From Hathewaya massiliensis (GTDB lineage: Bacteria > Bacillota > Clostridia > Clostridiales > Clostridiaceae), in contig NZ_CABFVD010000002.1 of assembly GCF_902143515.1 (NCBI RefSeq), forward strand, positions 41,087 to 105,086: a stretch of DNA of 64,000 nt. Reading direction: 5' to 3'. A program made the translations under genes and the position numbers. The stretch's first letter is position 1; the number at the start of each line of letters is the position of its first letter. Below the pieces are notes generated by a model. The model did not search any database and was not told where the DNA came from. It worked only from the letters and a program-made list of their open reading frames with translations. This document shows positions 53,431-62,136 of the stretch, piece by piece.

Positions 53431-53883
53431 TTGAGAGCACCTATGCAAGTATTAGTTATACCGTATAAAATAATAGAAGGAAAATCAGAATACTGCATTT
53501 TTAAGAGAAGTGACGCTCTTTATTGGCAATTTATTGCAGGAGGTGGAGAGGACAAAGAAACTCCATTTGAGGCGGCCAAAAGAGAAGCATTTGAGGAAGC
53601 AAGTCTTAAACTGACACTTCCTTACTATCAATTAACATCAACATTTTATGTACCAGCTGACTGCATTTCTGAAAAACATAGGCGTTATTGGCCAGCAGAC
53701 ACATTTGTTTTACCTGAATACTGTTTTGCAGTAAATGTGGATTCAAAACCTATAAAATTGTCATCAGAGCATACTGAATATAGTTGGGTTACTTATGAGA
53801 AAGCAATAGAGATGTTATATTGGCAAACCAATAAAATTGCTCTTTTTGAACTTGATAATAGAATAAAATTAAATATATTTTAA
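53431..53883 (+). CDS. NUDIX hydrolase
   Basis: A 150-residue protein with the NUDIX box GGGEDKETPFEAAKREAFEE (G-x5-E-x7-R-E-x2-E-E). The start is TTG 53431 with AAGGGGGAT upstream; the sequence RAPMQVLVIPYKI begins the first strand. Aromatic residues (YWQF, RYWP) line the likely substrate site. It stands 53 bases after the broken kinase gene. A strong terminator follows. Confidence 0.9.
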   Translation: MRAPMQVLVIPYKIIEGKSEYCIFKRSDALYWQFIAGGGEDKETPFEAAKREAFEEASLKLTLPYYQLTSTFYVPADCISEKHRRYWPADTFVLPEYCFAVNVDSKPIKLSSEHTEYSWVTYEKAIEMLYWQTNKIALFELDNRIKLNIF

Positions 53884-53924
53884 TATGAAAATTAAATACT
53901 TTTCTATAATTTGCTTTAACTATG

Positions 53925-53960
53925 AAAAGTGCGAAGAACTTCCTACTTCGCACTTTTGTT
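53925..53960. terminator. Strong bidirectional terminator
   Basis: AAAAGTGCGAAG (53925-53936) and CTTCGCACTTTT (53946-53957) are perfect complements around a nine-base loop. Confidence 0.85.
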
Positions 53961-54180
53961 ATTTGAAATAAATTAGATATAACGCTTTCCTTTCCCATGG
54001 ACATATACAAGAAATTTTTCAAGGATTGAGGCACTCCTTCGTATCTGATTAAAGTTAATCCAGAAATTGGTAGAGGGCAATAAGTTAAATATGATATAAT
54101 TATATAAATATTACAAGGAATCTTTTGGAATATAACATTATAATTATAGGATGCGATTTTTCCCAAGATATAACTAGATG

Positions 54181-54294
54181 AATGGGTTATTTCGAGATTC
54201 ATTAAGGGATATTAGAAAAATAATGGAGTATGCAAAACTAAATATGAAGAATGAAGAAAACATTAAAGAAGTCCTATCAACAGCTGATTTTTAG
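54181..54294 (+). pseudogene. Short open stretch, probable gene remnant
   Basis: MNGLFRDSLRDIRKIMEYAK then LNMKNEENIKEVLSTADF and TAG. No ribosome site is visible. It reads like the end of a larger helical protein. Confidence 0.4.
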
Positions 54295-54527
54295 GGACTT
54301 AATGTAATGTTAAAATAGCATTAGGGTAGAATTTTAAATACAAAGATTTTGAGGAAAAAATAGGAGTTTCTATTTATAGTATTTTACTTAATGTAAAATA
54401 AACTATCTTTGCTTTTTAAAATTTATTTATAAAAAAGTTTTTGAAGATACGTCATAATTGAATATATTGTGAACTAGATAATGAAATTTGTTCTTTGAAA
54501 ATTGAATAATACGGTATTTACAAAGTA

Positions 54528-54536
54528 TGCTATAAT
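54528..54536 (+). promoter_or_regulatory. Extended -10 promoter before the adenylyltransferase gene
   Basis: TGCTATAAT with TATAAT at 54531-54536, preceded by ACGGTATTTACAAAGTA, very like the promoter at 46946. It lies 62 bases before the start codon. Confidence 0.65.
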
Positions 54537-54597
54537 TAACCTATAATTGTATTATGTTGTTAAGTAAAAAATTGATAATATTTTATGAGGTGATACT

Positions 54598-55470
54598 TTG
54601 CGTGATGAACAAGAAATACTTGATTTAATACTTAAGGTTGCTATGGAAGATGAACGTATTAGAGCAGTTTATATGGGTGGATCTCGTACTAATCCGAATG
54701 TAAGAAAAGATGTATACCAAGATTATGATATTGTATATGTTGTAACTGAAACTAAATCATTTTTAGATAACAGGAGTTGGATTTCTGTATTTGGCGATTT
54801 AGCTATGAGTCAAGAACCTGATTTAGTTGATATCGCTTTTGGAATAAAGCACGATTTTAACCTCCGTTATACATGGCTGATGCTTTTTAAAGATGGGGTT
54901 CGAATTGATTTGGGAATAGAGATAAAAGAAGAAATGTTGGAAAACTATACTAATAATAAACTCACTATCTCTCTTTTAGATAAGGATAATATTTTACCTA
55001 AAATACCTCCCTCAAGTGATGAAGATTATTGGATAAGAAAACCTACAGAACTACAGTACAGAGCTTGTTGTAATGAATTCTGGTGGTGCCTAAATAATGT
55101 TGCAAAAGGTATTGCAAGAGATGAACTAACTTATGCTATGTGGATGTTTAATGTAGTTGTTAGAGATATGCTTGTAAAAATGATAGAATGGTATATTGGT
55201 GTCAATACAGACTTTTCTGTGTCCGCTGGAAAGCAAGGTAAGTTTTTTAAAAATTATCTACCTAAGAACATTTATGAGATGTATTCAAAAACATATTCTG
55301 ATTGCGATTATAATAACTTTTGGATGTCAACATTTAATACTTGCGAGTTATTCAGAACTATTGCATTAATTGTTTCTGAACATTTAGGATACATCTACAA
55401 TCAAAGCGAAGATACTAATATGACAGAGTATTTAATCAAAGTAAAAAATAATTTTTTTAAATACAATTAA
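54598..55470 (+). CDS. Aminoglycoside 6-adenylyltransferase-like protein (AadK/ANT(6) family)
   Basis: A 290-residue protein whose N-terminus matches streptomycin adenylyltransferases: MRDEQEILDLILKVAMEDER, IRAVYMGGSRTNPN, and VYQDYDIVYVVTE (GS...D-x-D). Later FGDLAMSQEPDLVDIAF and GVRIDLGIEI supply the third acid. A helical C-terminal domain (YRACCNEFWWCLNNVAKGIA) follows. The family transfers AMP to streptomycin; whether this copy confers resistance cannot be told. The start is TTG 54598 with TGAGGTGA upstream. Confidence 0.9.
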   Translation: MRDEQEILDLILKVAMEDERIRAVYMGGSRTNPNVRKDVYQDYDIVYVVTETKSFLDNRSWISVFGDLAMSQEPDLVDIAFGIKHDFNLRYTWLMLFKDGVRIDLGIEIKEEMLENYTNNKLTISLLDKDNILPKIPPSSDEDYWIRKPTELQYRACCNEFWWCLNNVAKGIARDELTYAMWMFNVVVRDMLVKMIEWYIGVNTDFSVSAGKQGKFFKNYLPKNIYEMYSKTYSDCDYNNFWMSTFNTCELFRTIALIVSEHLGYIYNQSEDTNMTEYLIKVKNNFFKYN

Positions 55471-55496
55471 AGTAGAAGAATAATAAACAAATACAC

Positions 55497-55519
55497 ATTT
55501 TTCTTATATTGTTATGCAC
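55497..55519 (+). repeat. Shared 3'-flank motif, copy 2 of 4
   Basis: TTTTTCTTATATTGTTATGC lies 27 bases after the adenylyltransferase stop. The same motif follows three other genes (51381, 56529, 58112). Confidence 0.6.
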
Positions 55520-55559
55520 GAGATGGTGTAAAATAACCTGCTAAATTCCAATTGTGCAG

Positions 55560-55715
55560 AAGATATTTGGAGCATAATAGATAAAAGGGGAATTTCAAAG
55601 GAAAATTGGTTCTTAAGTGAGAACAGCATTAATGTTGTTATGAGTGAAGTTATAAAGATAGGGAAATACTTTGAAGACAAAATTTTAAAATGAGCTTAAT
55701 ATTTAAAAGGTAGCA
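55560..55715 (+). pseudogene. Gene tail remnant, repeated at 58131
   Basis: An open stretch reads EDIWSIIDKRGISKENWFLS then ENSINVVMSEVIKIGKYFED and KILK with a TGA. The last 55 bases and the following leader recur at 58131-58202 (SEVVKIGKYFEDKISKW). No start or ribosome site is seen; the parent gene is not in the window. Confidence 0.6.
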
Positions 55716-55765
55716 TTTGAAATACAAGTAATGTATGGCGGGTTTATATAGGGGGAGAATTGATT

Positions 55766-56503
55766 ATGGAATGGCTTACAAATGAAAGTGATAATTATAT
55801 ATTTAACTATCATGTGGGGTCTGTTGCAGAAAAAGAAATAGAAGAAATAATGAATTTACAGGAAACTTGTTATGATTTTATTTGCACTTGTTTAGATGTA
55901 AATATTGGAATTAAAATCAAATATTATCTGTGTAATTCACCTGAAGAAGTAGGTGAATTGTATGGTGATAATGAGCCATGTAATGGCTTTGCAAGAAAGC
56001 CAAATGAAATATATGCTGTGTATAATGATAATGTGAAATGTGTAGGTTTCCATGAGGATGCCCATATAATTTCATATAACATAGCAATTCCACCTCAAAC
56101 ATTTATGAGGGAAGGGCTGGCAATGTTTTTTGATAAGGTATCATTAAAAATGCCTAATTATGCTTGGGTAAAATTTTTTATAAATACTAATATGTATATT
56201 AGTATTGAAGAATTGATAATTAACAAAAACTTTTATAAGTATAGTGATTTGATTACCTATCCTATTGCGGGAGCATTTACAGAATATCTTATTTCAACGT
56301 TTGGAATACATAAATACAAAACATTCTATTCTTCATTAAAAAAAGATAATTTTGAGTCAAGTTTTATTGAGGCTTTTAAAATGCCAATATCAATTACTAA
56401 TACAAAATTTGTTAGATATATTAACAGTGTAGGAATTAACGATACTATTTTTAGCATTATAAGGAATGAGCTAGGAAAAAGAAATCTTTTAAAACAGCAG
56501 TAG
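55766..56503 (+). CDS. Peptidase-MA-like zinc metalloprotease
   Basis: A 245-residue soluble protein. The motif FHEDAHIISY gives HExxH, and FMREGLAMFFDK 25 residues later supplies the Glu ligand of gluzincin-type (peptidase MA) enzymes. TYPIAGAFTEYLISTFGIHK is also family-like. No signal peptide, so it acts inside the cell; substrate unknown. ATG 55766 is preferred over TTG 55760, with GGGGGAG upstream. Confidence 0.75.
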   Translation: MEWLTNESDNYIFNYHVGSVAEKEIEEIMNLQETCYDFICTCLDVNIGIKIKYYLCNSPEEVGELYGDNEPCNGFARKPNEIYAVYNDNVKCVGFHEDAHIISYNIAIPPQTFMREGLAMFFDKVSLKMPNYAWVKFFINTNMYISIEELIINKNFYKYSDLITYPIAGAFTEYLISTFGIHKYKTFYSSLKKDNFESSFIEAFKMPISITNTKFVRYINSVGINDTIFSIIRNELGKRNLLKQQ

Positions 56504-56888
56504 AGTACTATAAGAAATTAGTTCAGAATTTTCTTACATTGTATATATGAGGGGGAGAAACAATTCATTAAATGATAAATTTATGGAGGAGAATGCTTTG
56601 ATAGAATTAATAAATGTAGGTGAAAGAAATCTTAAATGTTTAATAGAGGTAAAAGGAAGTGTCATGCAATTTATCTAGATAAGCAAAGTGTGGTAGTACA
56701 TTCAATTAAAGAATTAATAAACAAATAGTAATTTGTAAAGGAAATCATCTATATTAGTAGGTGGTGATGAAGATAATTATCAACTTTGGCAATGGTATTA
56801 TTGATTCTTGTTTTTAGGTTTATAAATATTTATTAAGATAATAGAAGATTAAATTACTCAGTACTAAATGATTAGAAGGAGATATGAG
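56504..56888. other. 385-base gap with GNAT-gene debris
   Basis: The shared motif TTTTCTTACATTGT is at 56528-56541. A ribosome site GGAGGAG leads to TTG 56598 and a short frame LIELINVGERNLKCLIEVKG, which resembles a GNAT N-terminus but stops soon. A second stretch RKCHAIYLDKQSVVVHSIKE then LINK ends at 56729. AAATAGTAATTT follows. Confidence 0.5.
56598..56729 (+). pseudogene. Decayed GNAT-like gene
   Basis: GGAGGAG and TTG 56598 open a frame that stops after 26 codons; a shifted frame then ends HSIKELINK. Only start and end pieces remain, so the gene has lost its core. Confidence 0.45.
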
Positions 56889-57569
56889 ATGGCATCAAGA
56901 ATGATTCATTATACAATAGCTAAGATAATTGCAGACAATATAGAATTTAATAACAAAAATAAATTTTTAGTAGGTTCACTTGCACCAGATATGGCATGTT
57001 ATGAGGTTGATAGTCATGTAAATGGAACCTACAAAAGAGTACATTTTCATGAAGAATTTAAAGAGTTAGGGCTAAAAGGTTTTAACTGGCTTACATTTTA
57101 TCACAAATATCTAAAAGAAAATAATGATGACGAATTTGCATTAGGATGTTTTGTACATCTTATTTGTGACACTATTTGGTTGAGAGATATACAAGCAAAG
57201 TATGTTTATTCTATAGAACAGGAAACTCCCGAAGAAAAAATCATAAAAAGTTATGAGGATATACGAAGGTGTAATTATCATATAGCTCAAGATTATGATA
57301 TATGTTATGATATTCAACCATTAGAAACATTTACCGTATACGAAGCTGATATATCATACCAGATAAATCTGTTAGATGATTTAAGACAAGATTTTCTACC
57401 TAATCTAGATGACTTTTATTTGGAAATACATAATTGGAATGCAATTAATGAGTATATTAAGAAGTGTATAAAGGTATGTTTAAGAGAGATTGAGTTGGTT
57501 ATACATGGTAAGAAGCCAGATAGCCCAATACCATACATGACTCAAATAGATTTGAAATTAAACGAATAA
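56889..57569 (+). CDS. Zinc-dependent phospholipase C-like family protein
   Basis: About 226 residues: MASRMIHYTIAKIIADNI, FLVGSLAPDMA, VHFHEEF, and FALGCFVHLICDTIWLRDI. The spaced His/Asp residues match the metal-binding pattern of uncharacterised clostridial proteins in the zinc-dependent phospholipase C superfamily. Without a signal peptide it is intracellular, so lipid hydrolysis is uncertain. ATG 56889 is set by AGAAGGAGAT. Confidence 0.75.
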   Translation: MASRMIHYTIAKIIADNIEFNNKNKFLVGSLAPDMACYEVDSHVNGTYKRVHFHEEFKELGLKGFNWLTFYHKYLKENNDDEFALGCFVHLICDTIWLRDIQAKYVYSIEQETPEEKIIKSYEDIRRCNYHIAQDYDICYDIQPLETFTVYEADISYQINLLDDLRQDFLPNLDDFYLEIHNWNAINEYIKKCIKVCLREIELVIHGKKPDSPIPYMTQIDLKLNE

Positions 57570-57703
57570 GAATAATGTAATAATAGGTTAGCTTGCTAGG
57601 AAATAAATAGGAATGTGATACTTAGATTAATTAAAGTATTAAGCAATTGCAAATTATTGTGAATTATGCATATTAATAACTTGAAATGAGGTAAAGTAAG
57701 AAG

Positions 57704-58105
57704 ATGAAGAATATTGTTATAATCGAAAAAGAACTAACAGTTGAAGAGTATATTCAATTAAGGAATTCCATTGGTTGGAAGATATTAAAACATGATAAAA
57801 TAAAAAAAGGTCTAGATAATTCAATTTACTGTGTTTGTGCAGAAGACAAAGGCAATATAGTCGGGTTCGGAAGAATTATTGGAGATGGAGCTACAGTTTT
57901 TTATATACAGGATATAATGGTAAATCCATCATATCAAAAACAAAAAATTGGTACATTAATTATGGAAAAGATTATAGATTATATTAATAATAATTGTACA
58001 GAAGGGGCTATTATTGGACTGATTGCGATAAGTGGACTTGATAAGTTCTATAAAAAGTTCGGGTTTTCATATAATCAAAATAACCGTTTTTATAGATATG
58101 AGTAG
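57704..58105 (+). CDS. GNAT-family acetyltransferase, small
   Basis: A 133-residue single-domain GNAT: IVGFGRIIGDGATVFYIQDI, MVNPSYQKQKIGTLIMEKII (Q-x2-K-I-G-T in the acetyl-CoA loop), and LDKFYKKFGFSY at the end. Substrate unknown. Ribosome site GAGGTAAAG. The motif TTCTTACATTGTTAT and a copied gene tail follow. Confidence 0.87.
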   Translation: MKNIVIIEKELTVEEYIQLRNSIGWKILKHDKIKKGLDNSIYCVCAEDKGNIVGFGRIIGDGATVFYIQDIMVNPSYQKQKIGTLIMEKIIDYINNNCTEGAIIGLIAISGLDKFYKKFGFSYNQNNRFYRYE

Positions 58106-58111
58106 CTCACA

Positions 58112-58202
58112 ATATTCTTACATTGTTATAAGTGAAGTTGTAAAGATAGGGAAATACTTTGAAGACAAGATTTCAAAATGGGTTTAACCTTTAAAAGGAG
58201 CG
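58112..58202 (+). repeat. Shared 3' flank and copied gene tail
   Basis: TATTCTTACATTGTTAT is followed at once by AAGTGAAGTTGTAAAGATAG and GGAAATACTTTGAAGACAA, matching the region 55644-55713. Compared with the other copy, a stretch between two GTTAT sequences is missing here. Confidence 0.7.
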
Positions 58203-58208
58203 ATATTC

Positions 58209-59003
58209 ATGAGGATATTAATAATAGGTGCTAGTGGATATTTGGGAAAGACAATATACAAAAAACTCAAGAAATGCACTAATCATGATGTTTATGGAAC
58301 TTGCTATAAATCCAGTAATAAAGAACTTTTGCAGATTAATGTTTTAAATAGATTGGAAATAGATAAATTACTTTTACTTAAACCAGATATAATTATCTGG
58401 AGCATTATGGATCAAGAACAAGAAATGCTCTTTTCACAAATAGGAGTGAATTATATAGTTGATAATATTTCTAAAGATGTACGTCTGATTTATGTTTCTA
58501 CAACAGTTGGAGAAGGAAAAGACCAGGATGAAAGTGTAATTCCTAAAAGACGTATGCCTGATGAATATTTATATAAATATATTAATGGAAAAATTGAAGG
58601 TGAAAATATTGTTCAGAAACATTTTAATCATGTGATTGTAAGGCCTGGGAGCATCTATGGCTATGACTATGACGGTAGAATGGATTCTAGAATGAAGGCA
58701 CTTCGAGAGATTTCAAAGACAGGTAAATATTATTCAAGAACAGCAAATATGTATGCTAGCTTTGTTAATGTACAAGATCTTGCAAATGCAATAATTGAAC
58801 TTGCATGTAGTAAATTTACCGGAATAATAAATATATCAGGAGAAAAACCTGTAAGTCATTATGATTTTAATATATATTTAGCAAATCTAATGAACATTGA
58901 TAATAAATTTATAGTTCCTGATTATAAAAGAGAAGAAGTATATCATAATTTAAATAATGAAAAAAGAAAACTTTTGCTCAATACTATAATACAAGATATT
59001 TAA
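58209..59003 (+). CDS. NAD-dependent epimerase/dehydratase (RmlD-like SDR)
   Basis: A 264-residue protein with Rossmann motif LIIGASGYLGKTIYKKL, strand LIYVSTTVGEG, active-site type DEYLYKYINGKIEGE (YxxxK), and VIVRPGSIYGYDYDGR. It resembles dTDP-4-dehydrorhamnose reductase-like enzymes; the substrate is unknown and no sugar operon is nearby. AAAGGAGCG precedes the ATG. Confidence 0.87.
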   Translation: MRILIIGASGYLGKTIYKKLKKCTNHDVYGTCYKSSNKELLQINVLNRLEIDKLLLLKPDIIIWSIMDQEQEMLFSQIGVNYIVDNISKDVRLIYVSTTVGEGKDQDESVIPKRRMPDEYLYKYINGKIEGENIVQKHFNHVIVRPGSIYGYDYDGRMDSRMKALREISKTGKYYSRTANMYASFVNVQDLANAIIELACSKFTGIINISGEKPVSHYDFNIYLANLMNIDNKFIVPDYKREEVYHNLNNEKRKLLLNTIIQDI

Positions 59004-59128
59004 TACCAAGAACAATATAATTTATAAATAAGTAAGACGTAAAAAGGAGTAGTTAAGAAGTATAAATGAAATTTATTAGGAGGGTAGGGATGTTTAGTAA
59101 CTATTCATATAATAGTGGTGGTGAGAAA

Positions 59129-59899
59129 ATGGATTTAAGATTAAAGTTCAATGAGGATGAAGTTAATTATGACAGATTTCGTCCAACTTATGTAACAGAA
59201 ATGTTCAATGATATTATCAATTATTCTGAATTAAATAGCGGGAAAAAAGCACTGGAAATTGGAATAGGGACAGGTCAAGCAACTCTCCCAATTCTGAAAA
59301 CAGGATGCGAAGTCACTGCTATTGAACTTGGTGAAAACTTGGCTCAATATGTAAAACAGAAGTTTTTAGATTTTAGTAACTTTGAAGTGAAGAATCTTGA
59401 ATTTGAAAGTTTTATTACTGAAAACAATCAATATGATGTAATATACTCTGCAACTGCCTTTCATTGGATACCACAGGACTTAGGTTTAACTAAAGTTTAT
59501 AATTTATTAAAGCCCGGTGGAACCATAGCTTTATTCTGGAATCATCCATTTGTTAATCGTGAGGATGATGCGGTTCATAGGGAAATTAGAAAGGCATATG
59601 CTAAATATAGACCATCAGGTAAATCACCTACTGAATTTGATGGAAGTACATGTAAGCAATATGCAGATATTTTGTCATCATACGGATTTACAGACGTTAG
59701 AACTAAGCCTTATCATCAAAGTAGGGAATTAAATTCACATGATTATGTTTCTTTGTTAAACACATATTCAGATCATAGAGCCTTGCAGAGTGATGTGAAA
59801 AATGGACTAGAGAATGAAATTGTACAAGCAATAGATAAGTTTGGTGGCAAGATTATTATTTATGATACAATTGATTTGTATTTAGGAAAGAAGATTTGA
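59129..59899 (+). CDS. Class I SAM-dependent methyltransferase
   Basis: About 256 residues: LKFNEDEVNYDRFRPTY, motif I ALEIGIGTGQATLPIL, motif II acidic AIELGENL, motif IV YDVIYSATAFHWI, and post-motif LLKPGGTIALFWNHP. This is a Methyltransf_11-type small-molecule methyltransferase. Start choice is open: ATG 59129 after GGTGGTGAG fits the family N-terminus, while ATG 59090 has the stronger AGGAGGGTAGGG. Substrate unknown. Confidence 0.88.
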   Translation: MDLRLKFNEDEVNYDRFRPTYVTEMFNDIINYSELNSGKKALEIGIGTGQATLPILKTGCEVTAIELGENLAQYVKQKFLDFSNFEVKNLEFESFITENNQYDVIYSATAFHWIPQDLGLTKVYNLLKPGGTIALFWNHPFVNREDDAVHREIRKAYAKYRPSGKSPTEFDGSTCKQYADILSSYGFTDVRTKPYHQSRELNSHDYVSLLNTYSDHRALQSDVKNGLENEIVQAIDKFGGKIIIYDTIDLYLGKKI

Positions 59900-60092
59900 T
59901 TTCTATAATCTGTAATTCATTTAGAGAGTTTATCTTGTTGGAAGTGGAAAAGAAAATTTAAAGTAACTTAATAAATAGTAATTTGACGCACATCATCAAC
60001 AAGAAAAAACTGAAGATTTTTTCCAGTCTTGTATGTTAGAAAATCACAAGCTATAAGGATTCCACCTATATTCGCATAATAAGGGATAGACC

Positions 60093-60128
60093 TTTTGATA
60101 CTTTGCAAGTATGATTTTAGTATCAAAA
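60093..60128. promoter_or_regulatory. Inverted-repeat operator of an XRE regulator
   Basis: TTTTGATACT (60093-60102) and AGTATCAAAA (60119-60128) are perfect complements with a 16-base spacer, ending 17 bases before the start codon of the regulator gene. Confidence 0.65.
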
Positions 60129-60145
60129 ACAAAGGGGTGTTAAAT

Positions 60146-60610
60146 ATGAACCAATTATCTATAGGCAAATTTATTGCACAAAAGAGAAAAGAACACAATA
60201 TGACACAGGAGCAACTTGGAGAAAAAATAGGCGTATCAAATAAGTCTGTTTCAAAATGGGAAACAGGAAAATGTATGCCTGATTACAGTGTGGTGCAAGA
60301 ACTATGCAAAGAGCTTGAAATAACAGTTGCAGAACTAATGGACGGAGAAGAAATTGAAGAAAATAGTGTACGCATATACGATGAGAAACAGATTATGGAT
60401 CTGTTAAAAAGGACGCAAGATTTAGAGCAACAAAAAAATACTATGTATGGGATTTTACTAATTGTAATGGGGATTGCTTCCTTGGCTATCTCTCATAGTA
60501 TTGGTGGTTCTGATGTAAAAGATTTTTTTGCTGGATTACTTTTGGGGTTATCTGTGGGAGAAATGCTGGTTGGTGTTTATTGTCTGGGAAGAAGTTTAAG
60601 CAAAAGATAA
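60146..60610 (+). CDS. XRE-family regulator with membrane tail
   Basis: A 154-residue protein. The N-terminal HTH_XRE domain (IGKFIAQKRKEHNMTQEQLG, VSNKSVSKWETGKCMPDYSV) is followed by a linker and two C-terminal hydrophobic helices (YGILLIVMGIASLAISHSIG, LLLGLSVGEMLVGVYCLG). This type of membrane-tethered repressor is common in Firmicutes. AAAGGGGTG sets ATG 60146. The flanking inverted repeat suggests autoregulation. Confidence 0.87.
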   Translation: MNQLSIGKFIAQKRKEHNMTQEQLGEKIGVSNKSVSKWETGKCMPDYSVVQELCKELEITVAELMDGEEIEENSVRIYDEKQIMDLLKRTQDLEQQKNTMYGILLIVMGIASLAISHSIGGSDVKDFFAGLLLGLSVGEMLVGVYCLGRSLSKR

Positions 60611-60810
60611 ATTTCCAATTTATATTATAAAGGTTAAAATTTCTAAATAGAAAAATTACATAGGCTTATTTTTATAAAACCTTGATATAATATCTCACAT
60701 ATTATCAACTTACTATAAGCTTAACTTATGAAAGTATAAATATATATAATTATATTTTATAGTTAATAAGTGCTAAAATTAAGAGGCAATATATTTAAGG
60801 AGTTGATTTT

Positions 60811-61842
60811 GTGAGATTTATAGAAAAATATTTAATAGGAATATTTACTACAGTGATACTTGCAGTTGTTTCAAACTTTTTAAGTGGATTAATTCCATAT
60901 AAATTAATAAGTGGGGGAGTTTTTGCATTACTTATAGGCATGGCTCTAAATCCATTAATTACAAAGAACAATATGTTTAAAGATGGATTAAAGTTTACAT
61001 CAAGTAAGGTTCTTAAAATTGGAATTATATTTATGGGAGCCTCTCTTAGTTTTTCACAGGTAGTAAGGGTTGGTAAGTTTTCTTTAATTGTTATGACATT
61101 TACACTTATAACAGCCTTTGTTGGCGGGTATTTATTGGGAAAACTCTTTAATATGGATTGGAAACTTTCATCTCTTATTGCTGCTGGTACAGGTATTTGT
61201 GGTGGCTCTGCCATTGCTGCTATTTCACCAGTTATAGAAGCAGAGGATAGTGATATTGCCTATGCTATATCTGCTACATTTATATTTGATATTGTTATGG
61301 TGGTCCTGTTTCCTATAATGGGCAAATATTTCGGAATGACTGATTTAGGTTATGGTCTGTGGGCTGGAACAGCGGTAAATGATACTTCATCTGTGGTAGC
61401 AGCTGGATATGCTTTTTCTGATGCGGCTGGTAAATTTTCTGTTATAGTTAAGCTTACACGTACCTTATCAATTGTTCCTGTGACTTTAATATTTGCATAT
61501 ATAAACGAAAAACTTAAGAATAAAAACGAAGAACAATTTTCTAGTTCACAAGGAAAAAATCCGAAGAAGGTTAGCATAAAAAGAATATTTCCTTGGTTTA
61601 TTCTTATGTTTCTTGTAATGGTTGCAATTAAAAGCATAGGCATAATTCCAGAAGTAGCAAGCAATTATATCACTACGATAAGTAAGTTTTTTATGGTTAT
61701 GGCTTTAGGGGCTATAGGGCTTCAAACAAACTATAATAAGCTTGCAAAATCAGGAGTTGCTCCTATGCTGCATGGATTTATAATTTCAGCTTTAGTCGTT
61801 ATAGTTTCGTTTTTGGTACAAGTATTTATAGGACAAGTATAG
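60811..61842 (+). CDS. YeiH-family putative transporter (UPF0324)
   Basis: A 343-residue integral membrane protein with about ten helices. Family signature regions: GGVFALLIGMALNPL, KVLKIGIIFMGASLSF, AAGTGICGGSAIAAISPVIE, GLWAGTAVNDTSSVVAAG. YeiH-type proteins are annotated as putative sulfate or sulfonate exporters; the substrate is unproven. The start is GTG 60811 with AAGGAGTTG upstream. No LysR-type regulator, common next to yeiH, is visible. A terminator follows. Confidence 0.9.
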   Translation: MRFIEKYLIGIFTTVILAVVSNFLSGLIPYKLISGGVFALLIGMALNPLITKNNMFKDGLKFTSSKVLKIGIIFMGASLSFSQVVRVGKFSLIVMTFTLITAFVGGYLLGKLFNMDWKLSSLIAAGTGICGGSAIAAISPVIEAEDSDIAYAISATFIFDIVMVVLFPIMGKYFGMTDLGYGLWAGTAVNDTSSVVAAGYAFSDAAGKFSVIVKLTRTLSIVPVTLIFAYINEKLKNKNEEQFSSSQGKNPKKVSIKRIFPWFILMFLVMVAIKSIGIIPEVASNYITTISKFFMVMALGAIGLQTNYNKLAKSGVAPMLHGFIISALVVIVSFLVQVFIGQV

Positions 61843-61907
61843 ATATTAAGCTATTTTGAGATGATTTTTAAATTTAAAGCTTAATTTAATAAGTTTTACA
61901 TATGAAG

Positions 61908-61944
61908 ATAACCATCTTATTTAAATTAGGATGGTTATTTTTAA
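61908..61944 (+). terminator. Terminator of the YeiH-family gene
   Basis: ATAACCATC (61908-61916) pairs with GATGGTTAT (61930-61938), followed by TTTTAATTT. Confidence 0.8.
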
Positions 61945-61979
61945 TTTGGTAGGAATCTTTTTCGCTGAGTGTTATGAGA

Positions 61980-62086
61980 ATATTAGAGGGGATAGCCATT
62001 GAATAAATGCCTGGGAAATAATTTTAAAGTATATTTTTATCTTATTTTGAAGAAGAGGTTAATATTAGACCGGATATTATGGATAA
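61980..62086 (+). repeat. Dispersed GGATA repeat, copies 3 and 4
   Basis: Copy 3 at 61980-62008: ATATTAGAGGGGATAGCC then ATTGAATAAAT. Copy 4 at about 62064-62086: ATATTAGACCGGATATTATG then GATAAAA, shortened by four bases. Both lie upstream of the membrane protein gene at 62137. A more decayed copy may lie near 63052 (AATTAGAGTGGGCATTG). Confidence 0.65.
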
Positions 62087-62136
62087 AAATTATATGTTAG
62101 AATTAAAGTATAAGGTTTTACAGGGGGTGTAATTAA

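Larger units (their letters stand above)
53884..54597. other. 714-base gap with gene debris and a promoter
   Basis: After the terminator at 53925, bases 53979-54083 read MDIYKKFFKD, a stop, then GTPSYLIKVNPEIGRGQ, a broken gene tail. Another short open stretch at 54181-54294 follows. An extended -10 promoter lies at 54528-54536. No intact gene longer than 40 codons is visible on the plus strand. Confidence 0.55.

Noticed and set aside
41336..61842. Integron cassette array
   Set aside because: No integrase gene and no attC-like paired sites were found; the shared flanks are short, mostly unstructured and not placed at every unit.
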